Below, piece by piece: positions 1-15,100 of a stretch of 64,000 bases of DNA (positions are counted from its first letter, which is position 1; each line of letters opens with the position of its first letter). Position numbers and translations under genes: made by a program. Origin of the DNA: Bettongia penicillata ogilbyi (Eukaryota; Chordata; Mammalia; Diprotodontia; Potoroidae); the NCBI GenBank assembly GCA_023548195.1, contig JAJHZJ010000221.1:2338001-2402000 (forward strand), given 5' to 3'. A model generated the notes under the pieces. The model was not told the DNA's origin, did not search any database, and worked only from the letters and a program-made list of their open reading frames with translations.

Positions 1-59
1 ATGAAAAAATTAAACACTCTATTACGTCTGGACAAGAATATATAGTTACAAGAATTAAC
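1..59 (-). other. NUP155: Start of NUP155 intron 14
   Basis: The intron runs off the left edge of the window. Nothing is recognised beyond the donor GTTAAT. Confidence 0.85.
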
Positions 60-170
60 CTGATGTAATTTGAAGAATCTTTCAATATCTTCTCCATCTC
101 CCCCCAAATTACTAACAAGGAGATGCCTCAGTTGATCCACAGGTCTAAGTTTGTGAAACATAAGACTCCC
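60..170 (-). CDS. NUP155: NUP155 coding exon 14 (residues 509-545)
   Basis: It encodes [20 protein letters not shown] then [17 protein letters not shown], the link from the propeller to the alpha-solenoid (conserved PVDQLRHLL motif). The acceptor is TTCCTTAG and the donor GTTAAT is a weak one. It is 111 nt, phase 0 on both sides. Leu and Asp replace the human Val and Glu in the SNVGGDGEE segment. Confidence 0.95.
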
Positions 171-3100
171 CTAAGGAAAAAAATGAAGAAATTGATGAAC
201 AAAAATATCACAATAGCAGAGTAACAAGTGATAACAAGTGACAAATCAAAAACTTTGCTCTCACCAAGACAAAGATGTAAAGGATAAAGAACTCAACACC
301 CTTGTAAAAAACAAGACAAAAAACCAAATATCCCCAGAGAAGTCATTAGTGCTTCAATATCAAACACAGTACTTGATCCATAGAACCATATAATACGTTT
401 CAAAAGAAAACACTGCTAAAAATGCTAATGATAATATGGATCTTTTTTTTTTTTACTAGCTGCTCTTAGAAATCAAGCCCAGATGGCATGGGATTTTATA
501 TTGTTTCAAAATACTGAATAATGGCAAATAAAGTATATTATTTCAGGAAACTGTTATTCTTCTTCTATGATCCACAGTTTTCAGATTATTTTATCTACAT
601 ATGAATCATAAGTCCATTAAGTAATAGAAAAATTACAATAGTCCGAGACCTCATTAGAATAATGACTATCACAAGATAATGGTATTGTGCTAAATGAGAA
701 TAGATTAAACCCTATTGTTTCACAGAGCTATTAACCACTATTTCCTTTTCCCTTAACTCTATTTTAATATGAAATGTATACACTTACCTGAGCAGAAAGC
801 AGGACAAATTTCTTTGGGGGTAGCATGTGTTGCTGTACAACAACTGGTGAATCTGTTATTGGAATATGGTCCTTATTTAAAGGTGTTATTATTTTATCAA
901 TTTTCAACTCGTCTATTGCAGAGAGAGCCCAAGAATGACCATCAACACGTGTTGTCATCTATTGATTTAAAAAAAAAATCATTTTCACAAGTCACTAACT
1001 GTAGGTAAGAACTCTTAGGAAAATTACTTTACTATTCTATGAAGAAAAAGATAATTCAAAAAACACACTTTAGACATTAATATTCAAGTCCTAGTTTCTA
1101 TGATTTTCACTTCTTTTCCCCACTCATATATATTCTTTGTGATCAAAAAGACAAAGGCAGTAGCATTTTTGACCTTCAAAATCACATTTTGAGACATGAC
1201 ATATGATATGCTTACAATGGGCTCATACTATATATTCTTAACCCAAAGCATATCTCACTTCTAGATGATGGTCAATTAATCTAACATTTGCATTTTGCTA
1301 ATATGCAAATTACTGTTTCTGAATTACCACCAAACAGTTACTGTTGATACAACAATTTTCTCCATTTCTTCTTTCGCCTCCAAGAAACAATCATAAAAGC
1401 ACATCTTTCTATTTCTAAGGCCTCCACCTTAGATTGGGCTCTGACCACTATTTCCTTAGACTATTGTCATGGTTGCCCTGCCTGGCGTCCCACTCCACTC
1501 CATGTAATTCTCTACAGAACGGCTAAAGTAAAGATCTGAACGAGTCACTCTCCAGAGGTTCCCCACAGTTAAGAGGATCAAATATAATTTCTTTTTAACT
1601 TTTACTGTTCTTTATGGCCATGCTCCAACCAATTTTCCTAGCTTCATAGTGCATATAACATATTTCATAAATAATGTGATTCACGCAAATTGGTCTTCTC
1701 AGTTAGTTACCCGACCTTCCATCAAACCCTCAGTTAGTGTGTCCCTACAGAGGATGTCACCAAAATCTACAAAGTGCTCCCTCTACACTCTGGCCTCTCC
1801 CTTTGAAACAAAGCTTAAGCACCACCTTCTCAATCCCTTCCAAAGGCTAATGCCCTGGCTCCCCATCTACCTTGCATTTATATTTACTCTATACACTTGA
1901 ATTTGTTGGCTTCCTTAATAGAATGTAATCTTCTTGAAAGAAGAGGGTGTTTCATTTGACTTTCTGTCATCAGTGTATAGCACATAGTAGCTGCTTAACT
2001 AATACTCGCTGACTAATGGGATCCTAGATTGAGGACTGGAAGAGAACTCCAAAAATCTTCTAGTATGAAACACTTGAGGAAAGGGCCAGAGTAGTTACAT
2101 AGGTTAGCTTATGTCCAAATCCAGTAGTACTCTTGTTCAGAACTATAACAGCTTTCTCACTGATGATGCACTGTCTTTCAATTCTCTGAACTCCAAAATG
2201 TAGGCAAGACTTTCTAGGTAATACCAAAACAATTTAAACCATAGAACGTGCCTCATGAAGAAAAGACTGACCAGAAAACAGTGAGTCTCCATAGAACTGA
2301 AAAAAGAAAATTCATTAAGAACCAAAGTACTTCAAGGAAGAAATAAATCTAGGATTAAATGCAGGTTCTTTTGATATAGTGTCATATACACTATATGAAA
2401 CTTTTAAAAACTCAAATGATGTGAAACTCACTGCAAACACAGCACTGATGATTTGAAAAGAACAAACTATAACAGTAAATAAAAATTGTTCTATTACACT
2501 TAATTTTCAAATATAATTCATATTATTAGATAATTAGAAGAAAATAACCAAAACTAAATCACAATTTTCCCTTTTCCTTACAGGAATGTATTTACATGTT
2601 TAAATATTTGGATTCAAAATTTGAGTTAAAATCTTCCAGAATACTCAGAATAATTTACCTGGGTTTCCATCATTGGCTTTTGGAATGGAAAGGTGTCATG
2701 ATTGACACACCACAAAATATCATTATCTTCATTTTCTGAAGCTGCCATCAATAGAACACCTAAAACGCATAAACGTGACAGAAATGTGACTACATGCAGT
2801 AAGTCAAATTATATGGGTAACCAATGTCAATTTTAATTCTAAAAGATTAGTTAACTTAAAATTCATTTTTCTACAGTTAATTAATGTAAAATCCAAACAA
2901 TAATTGGTTCAAGTTTACTGCAGATTGTCTTAAGGGAAAAATGTGTTTGAAAGAATAGTTACTGAATTTTTTGTTCAATATTCAGCATTACATAAAGTGT
3001 TAGTCTCAAGACAGTGAAAAGTACACAGTAAAGTCTACATTATCTGTGTGCTTGAAGTACAAATGTTTTTAAAAATAACATAAAAAATTAAACTTATTAT

Positions 3101-6100
3101 TTGGCTTTAGAAAATGGTCAAAGACAAATTCTCAGTCAAGTACTTCTCTGTATTTAACCCCCTCTCCTCCTTATCTGACTTTATTGTCAGTGGCTTAATA
3201 CTCATGGCATTAGTGGATGAATCACTGATATCCCTGAAAGCCAGTAATTTATCCATGTATCATTAAGAAATTTTACCCCTATGCTAATAGAAAAAAATTG
3301 GAAGCTAACTGATAATACACAAAGTAATGCGAATAACATTTATTCACAAAACATTTCTCATGTTAAAAAAATTAAGTGAATTTGGAGAGTAAACTCAAAG
3401 TGAGAGATTTTACTTTTTACCTTTTAAAGAAAAAGTTGCTACAAAAATGCTAAATATCTTTGTCAAATATATCCAAGACTATAGTAAAACAGGTATAAGT
3501 AATTTTACCAACATTCACAGCATGATTTAAGTAAAACAAAACCCACTTTCCATAGTTAATGTTTGAACTTTTAGAATGATCTAGAATAATCAGCATCAAG
3601 TAACAAAACGTAAAACAGAAACGCGCACCTATGAATCCTCCTTAAGGAAGTAATAGATTGAGTGCATATTCAATAACAGTATAAATGTGTGTTGTGTGGG
3701 ACAACTGAAATAATTCTGATACAGATGGAATTTTCTGTCTTGAAATTCATACTAAGAAAAAACAGAACAAAAGCATATTATGGCACTTGCCTTTGCTGTA
3801 AAGAGCTCTGTGCACCTTTGAGGGCTTTTCCACCGTTGAAGAAGCTGAGAATCCGGGAGGTAAGCGGACATGAACTAGTACCAGTGTGCTGGGCCTTGTA
3901 AATGGCTGTCTAAACGGGCATGTACTGAAATACAATCTCACACCTACACACATGGAAAATAAGAAAATCAGTCACTGATAATTAAGGAACTAAAATGCTA
4001 GATAGTGGCACACATTCACGATCCAAAGTTTTAGTAGGAAACAAAGGACTCTGCTAAATTCATAAAGTTTTTGAATTCACTTGAACTGTCCCATAGGAAT
4101 CCGTACTTGAGTTCAATAAACGGCGGCTATCACAATCAAATAATAAGTTTTAATTGGTAGTGAAACAGTTTTTCAACTTGAGATTAATTACTGTAGAGAT
4201 TTCTAAACCATGACAGAGTTGGGGGAATCCAGCATCGAGCTCTGGCTTAGCAACTAATGAATTACAAAATCTTGTGGAACTTACGTAAGCTTTCCCAGTT
4301 CTGGGCCTCCTGCCCTTGACTCTTAGAAGCCCTAGTTTCCAGCGCCTGACTCAACACTCCCAGAATGAGGTCTTTGCAGCTCCCCACAGCTGCTATCACC
4401 TCCCCCACCCTGAGCAACTTTGTACTTTATGTATTAGTTTACAGTGTTACAATGCGCTGTCTACTCTGATACAAGGACTTTGAGAGCAGTTTCATTTTTG
4501 TCTTCGTATTTCCAACGCCTGGCACACAGGAAACATTTAATAATTTTGTTGCTTGATTGATTTCCTCATTCACTCAAAATACACTTTGAAAAACAAAGTT
4601 CTATTTGAAGAAATATTATGATTTGCACCTTCTTTTATTTTCCTTGTTCAAATGAGGAGCTTGGGTCATTTCTAGCTCTACAGTGGACTGTGGTTTTATG
4701 TTATATAATGATGCATGACAAGTAGAAAATAAATGTCTTATCTCTTCATCTGATGACTTAAACATACCTGCATGTGTGATTGCTAGTAACTGACAGTCTA
4801 TAGATTCTGAATTTTCAATCACTGCTATTTGGACAATTGGCTTAAAAACAGATCGATCTATGGTCCTAAAAACAAAAGAAAAAAATCTAAATTTTAAAAA
4901 TTTTCATATTGTCAGGAAATATGCAGTAAGTTACAATAGGGAAGTTTTTTTTTTTTACATTGTTTACATTTTTACAAATGCTTACATTTTTACACAGCTC
5001 AACCTATCCCAACCAAACTTGAGATTAATTTAAATAGTCAAGAATCAACATAAAAATAATAATAATGTTCTCATTAGAAAGAAGATGTTCCATGGTTTCT
5101 CCCATTCATTTTCAATCTTCTATGCAACATGACTATGTGAAAATATGAAATGTAAAAATGTATTTACTAAGAATGTATGTGTGGAACTCATATAAGATTG
5201 CATGCCATCTGTGGTTGCCAAGAACTGGAAATCAAGGGGATGCCCATCAATTGGGGAATGGCTGAATAAATTATGGTATATGAATGTAATGGAGTACTAT
5301 TGCGCCATAAGAAATGATGAACAAGAAGACTTCAGGGAGGCCTGGAAGGACTTATGATCCGATGCTGAGCGAAAGGAGCAGAACCAGGAGAACTGTGTGC
5401 ACAGCAATGACCACAGTGTGCGAGAGTTTTTTCTGGTAGACTTGGAACTTGGTAATAATGCAAGAACTTACTAAAAAAAAAAAATCCCAATGGTGGTATT
5501 CTAAGGCAAAATGTCTTCCACACTCAGAGAAAGAAATATGGAAGTCATTCGCAGAATGTAGCAGATCATGTTTGTATGTGTGTGGGTTTTAGTGCATTAT
5601 GTTTTGATTTGTTATATGATTTCTTCCATTTATTTTAGTACGATTACATAGCATGACAATTGTGAAAATGTACTCAATAGGAAAGTATATGTAGAACCTA
5701 TACAGAATTGTATGCTGTTGTGGGGAGAGAAAGGGGTAGTGGGGGAAAGGTGGGGGGTGGGATACAATCTTAATTTTAAGGAAGTGATTGTAGAACACTA
5801 AAAAAATAATTAAAAAAAAAAGATTGCATGCCATCTTGGGGAAGAAGGGGAGTGGGAGAAAATCTAAGATTTATGGAAGCGATTGGAGAAAAATGAAAAC
5901 AAATTTTTTTGAAAAAGGATGTTCACTTATACCACGTTTATTTAACACAGTATTGAAAATTCTAGCAATTGAAGCAAAATAGGAAAAAAGACACTGTAAG
6001 AATTAACACTGGAAATGAATAGTTGAAAATACCATTTTATGTAGACAACCTAATGGTATAACCATAAAATATATTGTCTTGACCAAAAAATTACTTTATC

Positions 6101-9100
6101 AAGGTCACAGGATATGAAATTAATCCACAAATATCATTTATATTCTTATTTAAAGAGAGACCAAAAAAATATCATAAAAAAGAAACGCTACAAGCAGTAA
6201 CAGCAAAAAACAATGCTTACATAATTAACCAAAACTGAGATACACTATGATCTGTATATCTCATGGACAACTGAGGTGGGATAAGAAATTTTAGCATATG
6301 TTAATGGGGGGGAAAAGCTGGATTTGATTATTAGTACATATAAGAATGTTAACTGTAAACAATAATTATATCCCCCTCATTATCATTTATAGAAAATTAG
6401 TATAACTTAGAATAGGAATTCTGATAAGGTAGGCTTTTTTCATCTTTTAAATTTTAGGAAAAATTGCTGTGGGAATGTGAAATTTATCTTTAAAATATAC
6501 TAGAAAATATAGTAAACTATGAATCTAACAAAACAAATAGTAAAACTAACTAAAATTAACAAAATAATGTTAGATCTAAACAAATGAAAAAATACCTAAT
6601 CCTCAGGAGTTAATACAGCCAAAGATGACAATATTCCCAAAATTAATTTCAATATTTCATGAATACCAATGAAAATGCAGAAAGTTTTTTTATAAAGTCA
6701 AATAAAATTATAATGAAATTTAAATGAAAATAATATATGAAGTAGAATACGAAAGGGTATACTGAAATGAGAAAAAAGGCTGATAAAAGATTATTTGCAC
6801 TTAAAGACTTTGAGACATAATGCAAGGTTATTATTACAAAAACTATCTGGTAATTGGCCTATAACCCACTAGATCAAGGGAAGAGATTATGAGATACCGG
6901 ACATCCAATCATATACACATATACAAAAGATTATTAGCTGATAAACTCACAGAGTGGTTTTTGTTAAAGCTATTATTAAATAAATTTGTATGAGAAAACT
7001 TAATAATTTACAGGGTAAATGATTTAGGTCAACATCATGCACAATGAGTGAGTTATATACTTCAATAAATTCCAGTTGATCACAAATTTAAACCAAAAAA
7101 ATTTTTTTTAAAAGGATAGAAGAAAATACAGTAATGCACTTATCACAATTGGGGAGGGCAAATGACTCGCCTACAGTCATACAATGTGTTAGAGGTAAGA
7201 ATTAAACAAAGGTCTTCCTAGCTTGATTTCAAGACTAGAGCTCTATCTAATATACTATGCTGACTCTCTAGAAGTGTTTGATTTACATTAAATAGCCAAC
7301 TTGTGTACCACAATTTTAAAGAAGTAAAATTACGGGAAGAATATATATGGGAAATGGGAAAAACACTGGTGGCAATTATAGGAAAAAATATATGGGAAAA
7401 ATATTTATGGCAAATAAAAATAACATATAAAGAACTTGCTATGAGGAATAATTGAATGTGAACAAAGTTAATCCCTACTGCATGACAAAAAGTCAAAGGA
7501 AATGAAAAGATTTTCCAAAGAAGAACAAACGGTTAACTTTTTCAAAAAACGACTGTTTAACCACTATGAGAGATGTAAATGAATACAACACTGAGGAAAA
7601 ACTTATGCATTAAAATAGAAAAATTAATTAAGAGCAATAAAATGCAATGCTTGGCTGGGTTGCTGAGAAAAAGCAATACTCTTTCCCTACTGGTAGAATC
7701 ACAAACTAGTAGAATCTTTTTAGAAAGCAATTTGGAAAAAAGATATAAACAAATGATCAAATCCTCTGACCTAATAATGTCATTATTAGAAATCTGTCCT
7801 AATAATGGTATCAAGATCAAAAGAAAATGTGTCACTATACAGAGATTAACTTCTTAAAAAACTAAACAAACAAAAAAAGCCATGGGGTAATAGCAGGAAA
7901 GAACAATAGAAAATGCATAAAACACAACTGGGTGCACTGCCACGGTCAAGGCTCATTATTTGTATTACAATCTTTATTACTGACTGAACAGTATATAAAA
8001 CCTTGCTTTTTCATGGGACTGCTTGAATTTTGTAAGTCTTCTATTTTAGAGGAGAGGATCCGGCTCAGTTGATTTTTTCAAGTGCTGGAATATGTAGTCA
8101 ACATTCTTTGGGATTTTAGCATAATCCCAATTTTAATTCATTAATGTTTAAATTATAGAGACATTACTCAATCTCATTTATTAGTGTTAAAAAATGAATG
8201 GGATATGAAATACTTAATATTACTTTTTTCAATTACCTTGCAATGTTTCCAGCAGCAGAAACAATAGCACTCTGTGAAACAGAAGCAACTCTGGATATTC
8301 CTTTTCCATCATGGCCCAAATCATAAACCTGTAATTAAATAATTATGTTCAAATAATTCCCTCCTTCCAAAGAAAAAGAAAAAAAGGCACACAAAAGCAT
8401 GCATATGTCTTTCTTCAAATTTTTTCTAAGCTTACTTTATCTATTTTTCATGCAAAAAAGAAAGGACAAAGTTGGTAGCTACATTAAAGGAAGTTCAGGA
8501 AACAGTTTGGGAATATCTTTAAAAAAAAACAGCTCTAAAAATTCATGAATATTCTAATGAAAATGCAATTATTTCTACTAAAAAGAAATTTTCTTTTATT
8601 TTCTCTTAAATGTCAGACAACTATTTTTAGTTACCTGTATCACACCTCTTTCTGAGCGAGTGTATAAGATATTCCTGGAATTGTCGATTGCAATCTGTAC
8701 AATGGCATCTAAGTTTGAGGGAAAATTAAAAAAAAAAATTGAACACAATATTTAAAACGAGTTAAGTTTGCTGTACCAAACCATTATACCTCAGAGCCTT
8801 CTTCCCAATACTGTCTAGCAAAGATTCTAAGCTATTTAAAGGAGAGTTTTGCCAAGGAGGGTTTTTGATGAGGTGTAAACTGATGAAATAGATGGAAAAT
8901 GTTTTGGAAAAAATTTAAAGCCCCACATAAACATAAGGTACTGTGTGTACTGAGCTTGAGGTGACCTGTATTTTTCTTTTATCCATTTCTTTTCTATGAA
9001 GACAGCCAAAAATGTCCATAAATAGTATATACTGAGTTACTTCAGAGAAATGAGTCTCATTTACTTATAACAAGTAGGTATTTTATGAAAAATACAGTTT

Positions 9101-12100
9101 GAAACCAATTTCCTCCTGACAAGTCTTTCTAGCCAATATAAAACAGAAGTTCAATTTTTCACCTGTATTACAAGTATTTATTTAAATTAGTCATTTCTTC
9201 TGGCCTTTCTACACAGTTTTTAGTGTCTCTAGGCACAATACTCACAATATCTTCGTGCAAAGAATCTCCACAATACTAGCAGCCATGTTAGTAAAATCAA
9301 TGCAAAATAACAGTTTTTCCTACAAGGATGAGGATTAGCCAATAAAACATCAACTTACTATTTAAAGTATAGCTGTAAAATATCTGACTTTAATATTTTC
9401 TTACCATCTTCTGAGAATGTGAATTGCAGCAAAGATGGAATAAGGAAAGAAAGTGAACTCTTTGAGTGGTTTATTTTTCTGCACCTCTGGCTAAACCAGC
9501 CGGCTTCTGCCTGGAGAAATATAATAAAGTATAATTCTATGTTATCTCCCTCATAATAATTATTGAATCTTAATTGTATATCTGTTGCACAAAATGCCAA
9601 TGATTACAAAGGACTGTTAAAAACTAAAAGCTGTAGGATACGTCATTAAAACTTAGCCAAAGGACACCCTTTTGCCCATGTGTTATCTTTATTTTTCCCC
9701 TTGAAGAGCTGGTAATGGAAATGGTTTATACTGGTAAACTAATTCTTTTATTTTCTTGAAAATTCTTAACCAAGCAGTAAGGAAAAGGATACACCTATTT
9801 AAGAAAAAAACACCATCATTCTAAGAAGTTTATGGATCCTTGGCTACCTCCATTTCACATAAATACCTTTAAAAAGACTCAATCATAACAGTAGCAGCAA
9901 ACCTCCCCAGAAGTCTGTGTATTTGGAAATGAAGGTGGAGAAATTTGTTGTTTTAAGAAATTCAGGGAACAAGGCACACATTCACAACTGATGGAATAAG
10001 AGGGGTAAAAGAGCAGAAAAAGAAGGAAAGACATGCACACAGAAAACTATAAGTAAAATAAATACAAGGTCATTTTGATGGGGAAACACTAACAGCTGAG
10101 GGTGGGGATCAGAAAAGGCCTTAGATATTCAACTGTTCTTGAAAACAATTTAGAATTACTGAAAAAAAACTTTAAAATTCTTTGTAATTCTTAGTATTGT
10201 GATTTTCTGATTCAGTAATATTGCTGCTTTTATACCTGAAGGAAGTTATTATTACTTCTGGAAAATAAGCTAAAAACAATAATCACTTAATATGTATAAA
10301 AGGCAGAGCTCTTTCGAAGAGGAATATTGTGGGGAAAATCATATACATATACTATACTTTAAAAAATTTTAGTCAATCAATATTACTGAGGATATGCTGG
10401 GTATTATAAAAAGGGGCAACAAATCTGAGTCATGTGTTTATGATTACTTTCCATAACTTCCCAGTGTGATTTTCTGGGGGGAAATCATGCAAAGTAGTAT
10501 AAAACACCCTAGACAGAATTAGGAGATACAAGTTCTACTTATCCCACCACCTGTAGGATCATTCTCTGTGTATCCATTTCCTCCTCTGTAAAATAAAACA
10601 CCTTTCAGATATACAGTTAGCAGAAGAATTCTTAAGCATTAAAGAGACAGAAGAGATTTTAAAAGATGAGACAATTTAAATTACAAAATCAAAAGCTTTT
10701 GATAGACAAGACCAATTCAGCTAGTATGAGAAGCTGTCAAATGAGTGAAAGTTATCTGGCATCAAACATCTCTAATGAAAGTTTGATATCCAAAATACAC
10801 AACAAGTTGATACAATTACATAAGGCCAACAACTGCCCTTCAACAAGCAGTAAGGATACAAATAGGTAAAAGGACATCAGCCACAAAAAGAAAGGCAACA
10901 ATTTTGGAGAAGCTGTGCAAGATCAGTCTGCTCGCTATTCACTGTTGGTGGAGCTGTGAACTAGAACCACCACTCTGGAAAGCAACTTGGAACTATGTTA
11001 ATAAAGTGGCTAAAATGTTCATACTTTTTGACCTAGAAATCCCACCAACAGGAATATATACCAAGAAGGTCACTGATAAAAAAGTTCCAGGGCAGTTAGG
11101 TGGTGCAGTAGATAGAGTCCTGAAGTCCAAAGGATCTCAGTTCAAATATGGCCTCAGACACTTGACACTTACTGTGTATCGTGGGTAAGTCACTTAACCC
11201 TGATTGCCTCAATTAAAAAAAAAGTTCCATATGCACTGAACTATAACAGTACTTTTTATGATAGCAAAGAACTGAATATAAAGTCCATACTCTGTTGGAG
11301 TACGACTAAATAAACTGTGGATCATAAACGTGATGGCATTATTGTATTGTAAAACAAAAAAGCATGTCAAGACTTATATGAAATGAAACAAAGTAAAGTA
11401 AGCAGATCCAAGGAAACAATGTAGATGATGACTATAATCATGTAAATGGAAAGAACCACCACCACACTCACACAAAAATGTTGCAAAATTAAAAAGACTT
11501 TTAAACTCCAAAGAAGAGATAAACAGATGGCCACCCCTCCCCCTACATACACATTCTTTTCCTATATCTGTGAGAGGGCAAGTGTTCACAAGTTTGGAAC
11601 TCTGCATATGTTGCTGTAAGAATTTTGCAAAGTACTGATCTGTTTCCCTGATGTTTTTCTTCTTTAAAAAAAATTTATGTTACAAGAGAGGTCTTCTGGG
11701 AGAGAGGATAGGGGAAGAAGAAACTTAGATGATATAAAAACAAATGATATCCAAAAAATACAGTTTACAAAAACACAAATTACAAACTACAATTATGGGG
11801 AAATACTTCAAATCACTAATAAAAGAAAAGCAAATCAAAACAACTCTGAACTTATATCCAAATTAGCGAAGATGAGAAAAGACATAAATCATTAATTGGA
11901 TGGACTTTGGAAAGGAAGACACAGTAAAACTGCCTAGTGGTGAAGCTGTGAATTGGTATAGTTAACCATGCTGGAAACAACTTGAAATTAGAAATGTAAC
12001 TAAGCTGTTTATATTCTCCACTCTGATGGGCATATACCTAATGGAAAGTCATAGATAAGAAATATTCTATATATAATTACATAATCATAGTGGAACTTTT

Positions 12101-15100
12101 TAACAATAGCAAAAAATTAGAAACACAGTAAGTTCCCATTAAATTGGGGAACAGCTGAACAAACTATAGTATATCAGAATGATTGTGACATAAAAAAATA
12201 AGCATAAGAAATTCAGAAAAACATGAGAAAACATATGAACTGAGAGAGTAAAAAAAGTAGAACCACGAAACTATATATGACCATAACATGTAAATAAAAA
12301 CACTAAGAAGCAGAATGATTCAAATCAATTGAACTGACCAAATCATCACCAGAGGGCAGATGTGAAATACTTCCCTCTACTTGGTAGTTCCAGGACAGAA
12401 TACTGCATACTTCTGTCAAGTTGTTCTGCTCAACTGTTTTTCTGTTACAAGAAAGGGCTCAATGGAGATGGGGATATACTGGGAAATTACTATGCTCTAA
12501 AAAACAACTGCCATCAGTAAAACCTTTAAAAAAATAAAATGACAGGATGGGCCAGATAAACTCTAAGTTCCTCTTAACTCAAACATTTTGTGACTCTACC
12601 AAATTAATAAAGATTAGACAAGCAAACATTTTATTTTTTCAACTTCTACAATTTCTGAGGACAATCTATTACTGAAGAAGAATCACAGTAGTTAAAGGTA
12701 ACTAATTTGGATTTAAATGTAAAGATAGCAAGCTCCTTGAGGGCAGAGCCTATCTTTCCTCTCTTTTTCTAACTTCAGTGCTTAGCATGGTGCCTGGCAC
12801 ATAGTAGAAGCTTAATAAATATTTAAGGATTGATTGAAAGAATGATTCATATATTTGCTAACAAATCAACTCTCATTCTGATTCCTCAATTATATGTTCC
12901 CTAATTAGAAAAAATAACCTGGGATTCTAGGAAGCCAAGGCAATGGAATTTGAAGAAACTGGAGGAAAGACACTATAGGGGTAGATCTCCCTTTTGCTAA
13001 AAGATTAAATTTTTTTTAATTTTCTCTGTCCTCTTAAGATTTTTATCTTTTACCCTAGAAAAGTAGCTTAAAACCTTCCTAAGCACATCTTTCTATATTC
13101 TTTCTCTAATATAAAATACTAATTCCAGAACATTTCTCATTTTCACGAGATTACTAAAATCTTCATAATGAAATGTTTCAAAAAAAATCTAACCATCCCC
13201 ACCTAAATCAAAAGATTGATAACTATCTAGTTTCCTATAATTGAATACTTACTTGGTATGCTACTTCATATAAACAGCCATCCTTTCCAGCCAAAAAAAT
13301 TCTACCATTATCCGTAGAAGTAATTGTCAAAAGATAGGTATTGTCAGTGGGTAGTGAATACAAAGGGTCTGGAAGTAATTGCATTCCACCAGACGTGCTG
13401 TCATTAAGGACTCCCACACCTAGTTTAAGTAAAGAAACAATGAAATATTTCATAACTCTAAGAGAAATATACATTTTACTTTTTTGGTTTTTAAAGTACA
13501 ATCACAAATTGTCATGAATAACTGATTTCATTATAGATATAAAGAGTTTTATAATTGATCATATTTAAAATGTGCTAGGCAGGTTAATATTTTTGTGGTT
13601 TTGAATAAGATATATTTATTTCTTTCATCAATTACTTGATATTCAAGTAAAACTGCATCTAAATTTATTTGAAGAAATCCTTAAGTACATGACGAACTCA
13701 TTTGCCAGACAAATCTGGAAAAAGTTTGAGATGGGCTAAATTGATGGGAATGCAGAAGTACAATTCTGCTTTAAGTATATAGTGAATTCAAAGAATTAAG
13801 CATCAAGTCATCTAAAACGCACTTCTAAAACTCCTTTCTTTAAAATAATTGTCTGTATTTAGGTCACAAAAATCTTGCCTCTAAAACAAATACCAGGACT
13901 CACAACGACCAGGACTCACCACTAAATTCTGAACAAATCAGTATGTTAACACATTAAGCAGAGAAATTATACCACAATTAACCCAAACTTATGGAGCAAT
14001 GTTATACTCTTTCCAATTAAATAGTCAATGAAGTCAATATTGTCAAGTACATTAGTTTCAAATTAAACTATGAAACCATTCAAAATATTTTCATTTAAGA
14101 CACAACAAATATACATACATACCTGTTTGCAAATTAGCATAGCTCAGTCCTAGAATGACTATATCTACAGGGGTGGCCAGAACCAGGAGGTGTCTTACAT
14201 GAGGCTGAAAAATACCTTAAGAGGACAACAGATAAAGAGATCCTTCTTAAGGAGGAAGAACATGAATTTATGAAACAAACAAACACCTGGCATTCTGTGT
14301 ATAGTAAATCTCATAATATTATCTGATTCTAGTTCTATTAGTCTTGATTTAAAATATACATTATTTCTAACATATGACATCCAACAATTATAGTAACTTG
14401 AAATCACAAATAATCTGTTTCGTTTAGTTGAATAAGAGTGAAAAGCAAACACTGGGAAAAAATCTTTATAATGACTAATATTCAGAATGAGGGTTGCATA
14501 GCAAAGTGATATATCACAAATATCATAACGGCATTTCTTGGTAATTTTAAAACAACTTGTATTTTTTTAAAAACTAAATTCACCTGGCAGGTGTCTGTAG
14601 GAAAAAGTTATAAGAGGATAAACACACATCATGATTTATCCTTAAAAATTATCTCCATTCCTAAAGCATGGAATTCAGGCTTTTTCAGAGAATTTGGGTT
14701 TTTCCCTCCCTTAAACTCCTTTCAGGTAACTTACAGTTACTTCAATGCTAATATGCATCTTGAGAGATGCAGGACATGAGATAAAATTCTAATTCATTTA
14801 TTCTGTCATTTATTCCCAATTATAAAGGCATTAGGAGAGAGAGGCTGAAAGACAGATAAAATGACTGGGGATTTTATGAATTTCATTTAGCAATCTCAAG
14901 ATGAGGGATTCAAAATCTAAAAGAATAATGTAGCCCAGAAACAACAGCACATTTAACAATTGGTTTTAATATAATGGAAAATTACATTAAACAGAAACCT
15001 AAAATAGTGCCACCTCCAATCAACTTTAAATGACAAATATTTAGGTACCATAATGAATGAGGAACAAATTTAAAATATTTCAGATAAAAAAGTAAGTTAT

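Larger units (their letters stand above)
4866..8236 (-). other. NUP155: NUP155 intron 9
   Basis: Mostly L1 debris (see 5120-7860). The stretches 4866-5120 and 7870-8236 hold nothing I can name. Confidence 0.8.
9511..13252 (-). other. NUP155: NUP155 intron 6
   Basis: Holds two L1 3' ends, a SINE and an L2 tail. A weak MIR-like stretch lies at about 10505-10600. 9511-10480 and 12860-13252 contain nothing I can name. Confidence 0.8.

Noticed and set aside
7557..7857. Overlapping 92-codon frames on both strands
   Set aside because: They are mirror frames in L1-like debris without conserved motifs.
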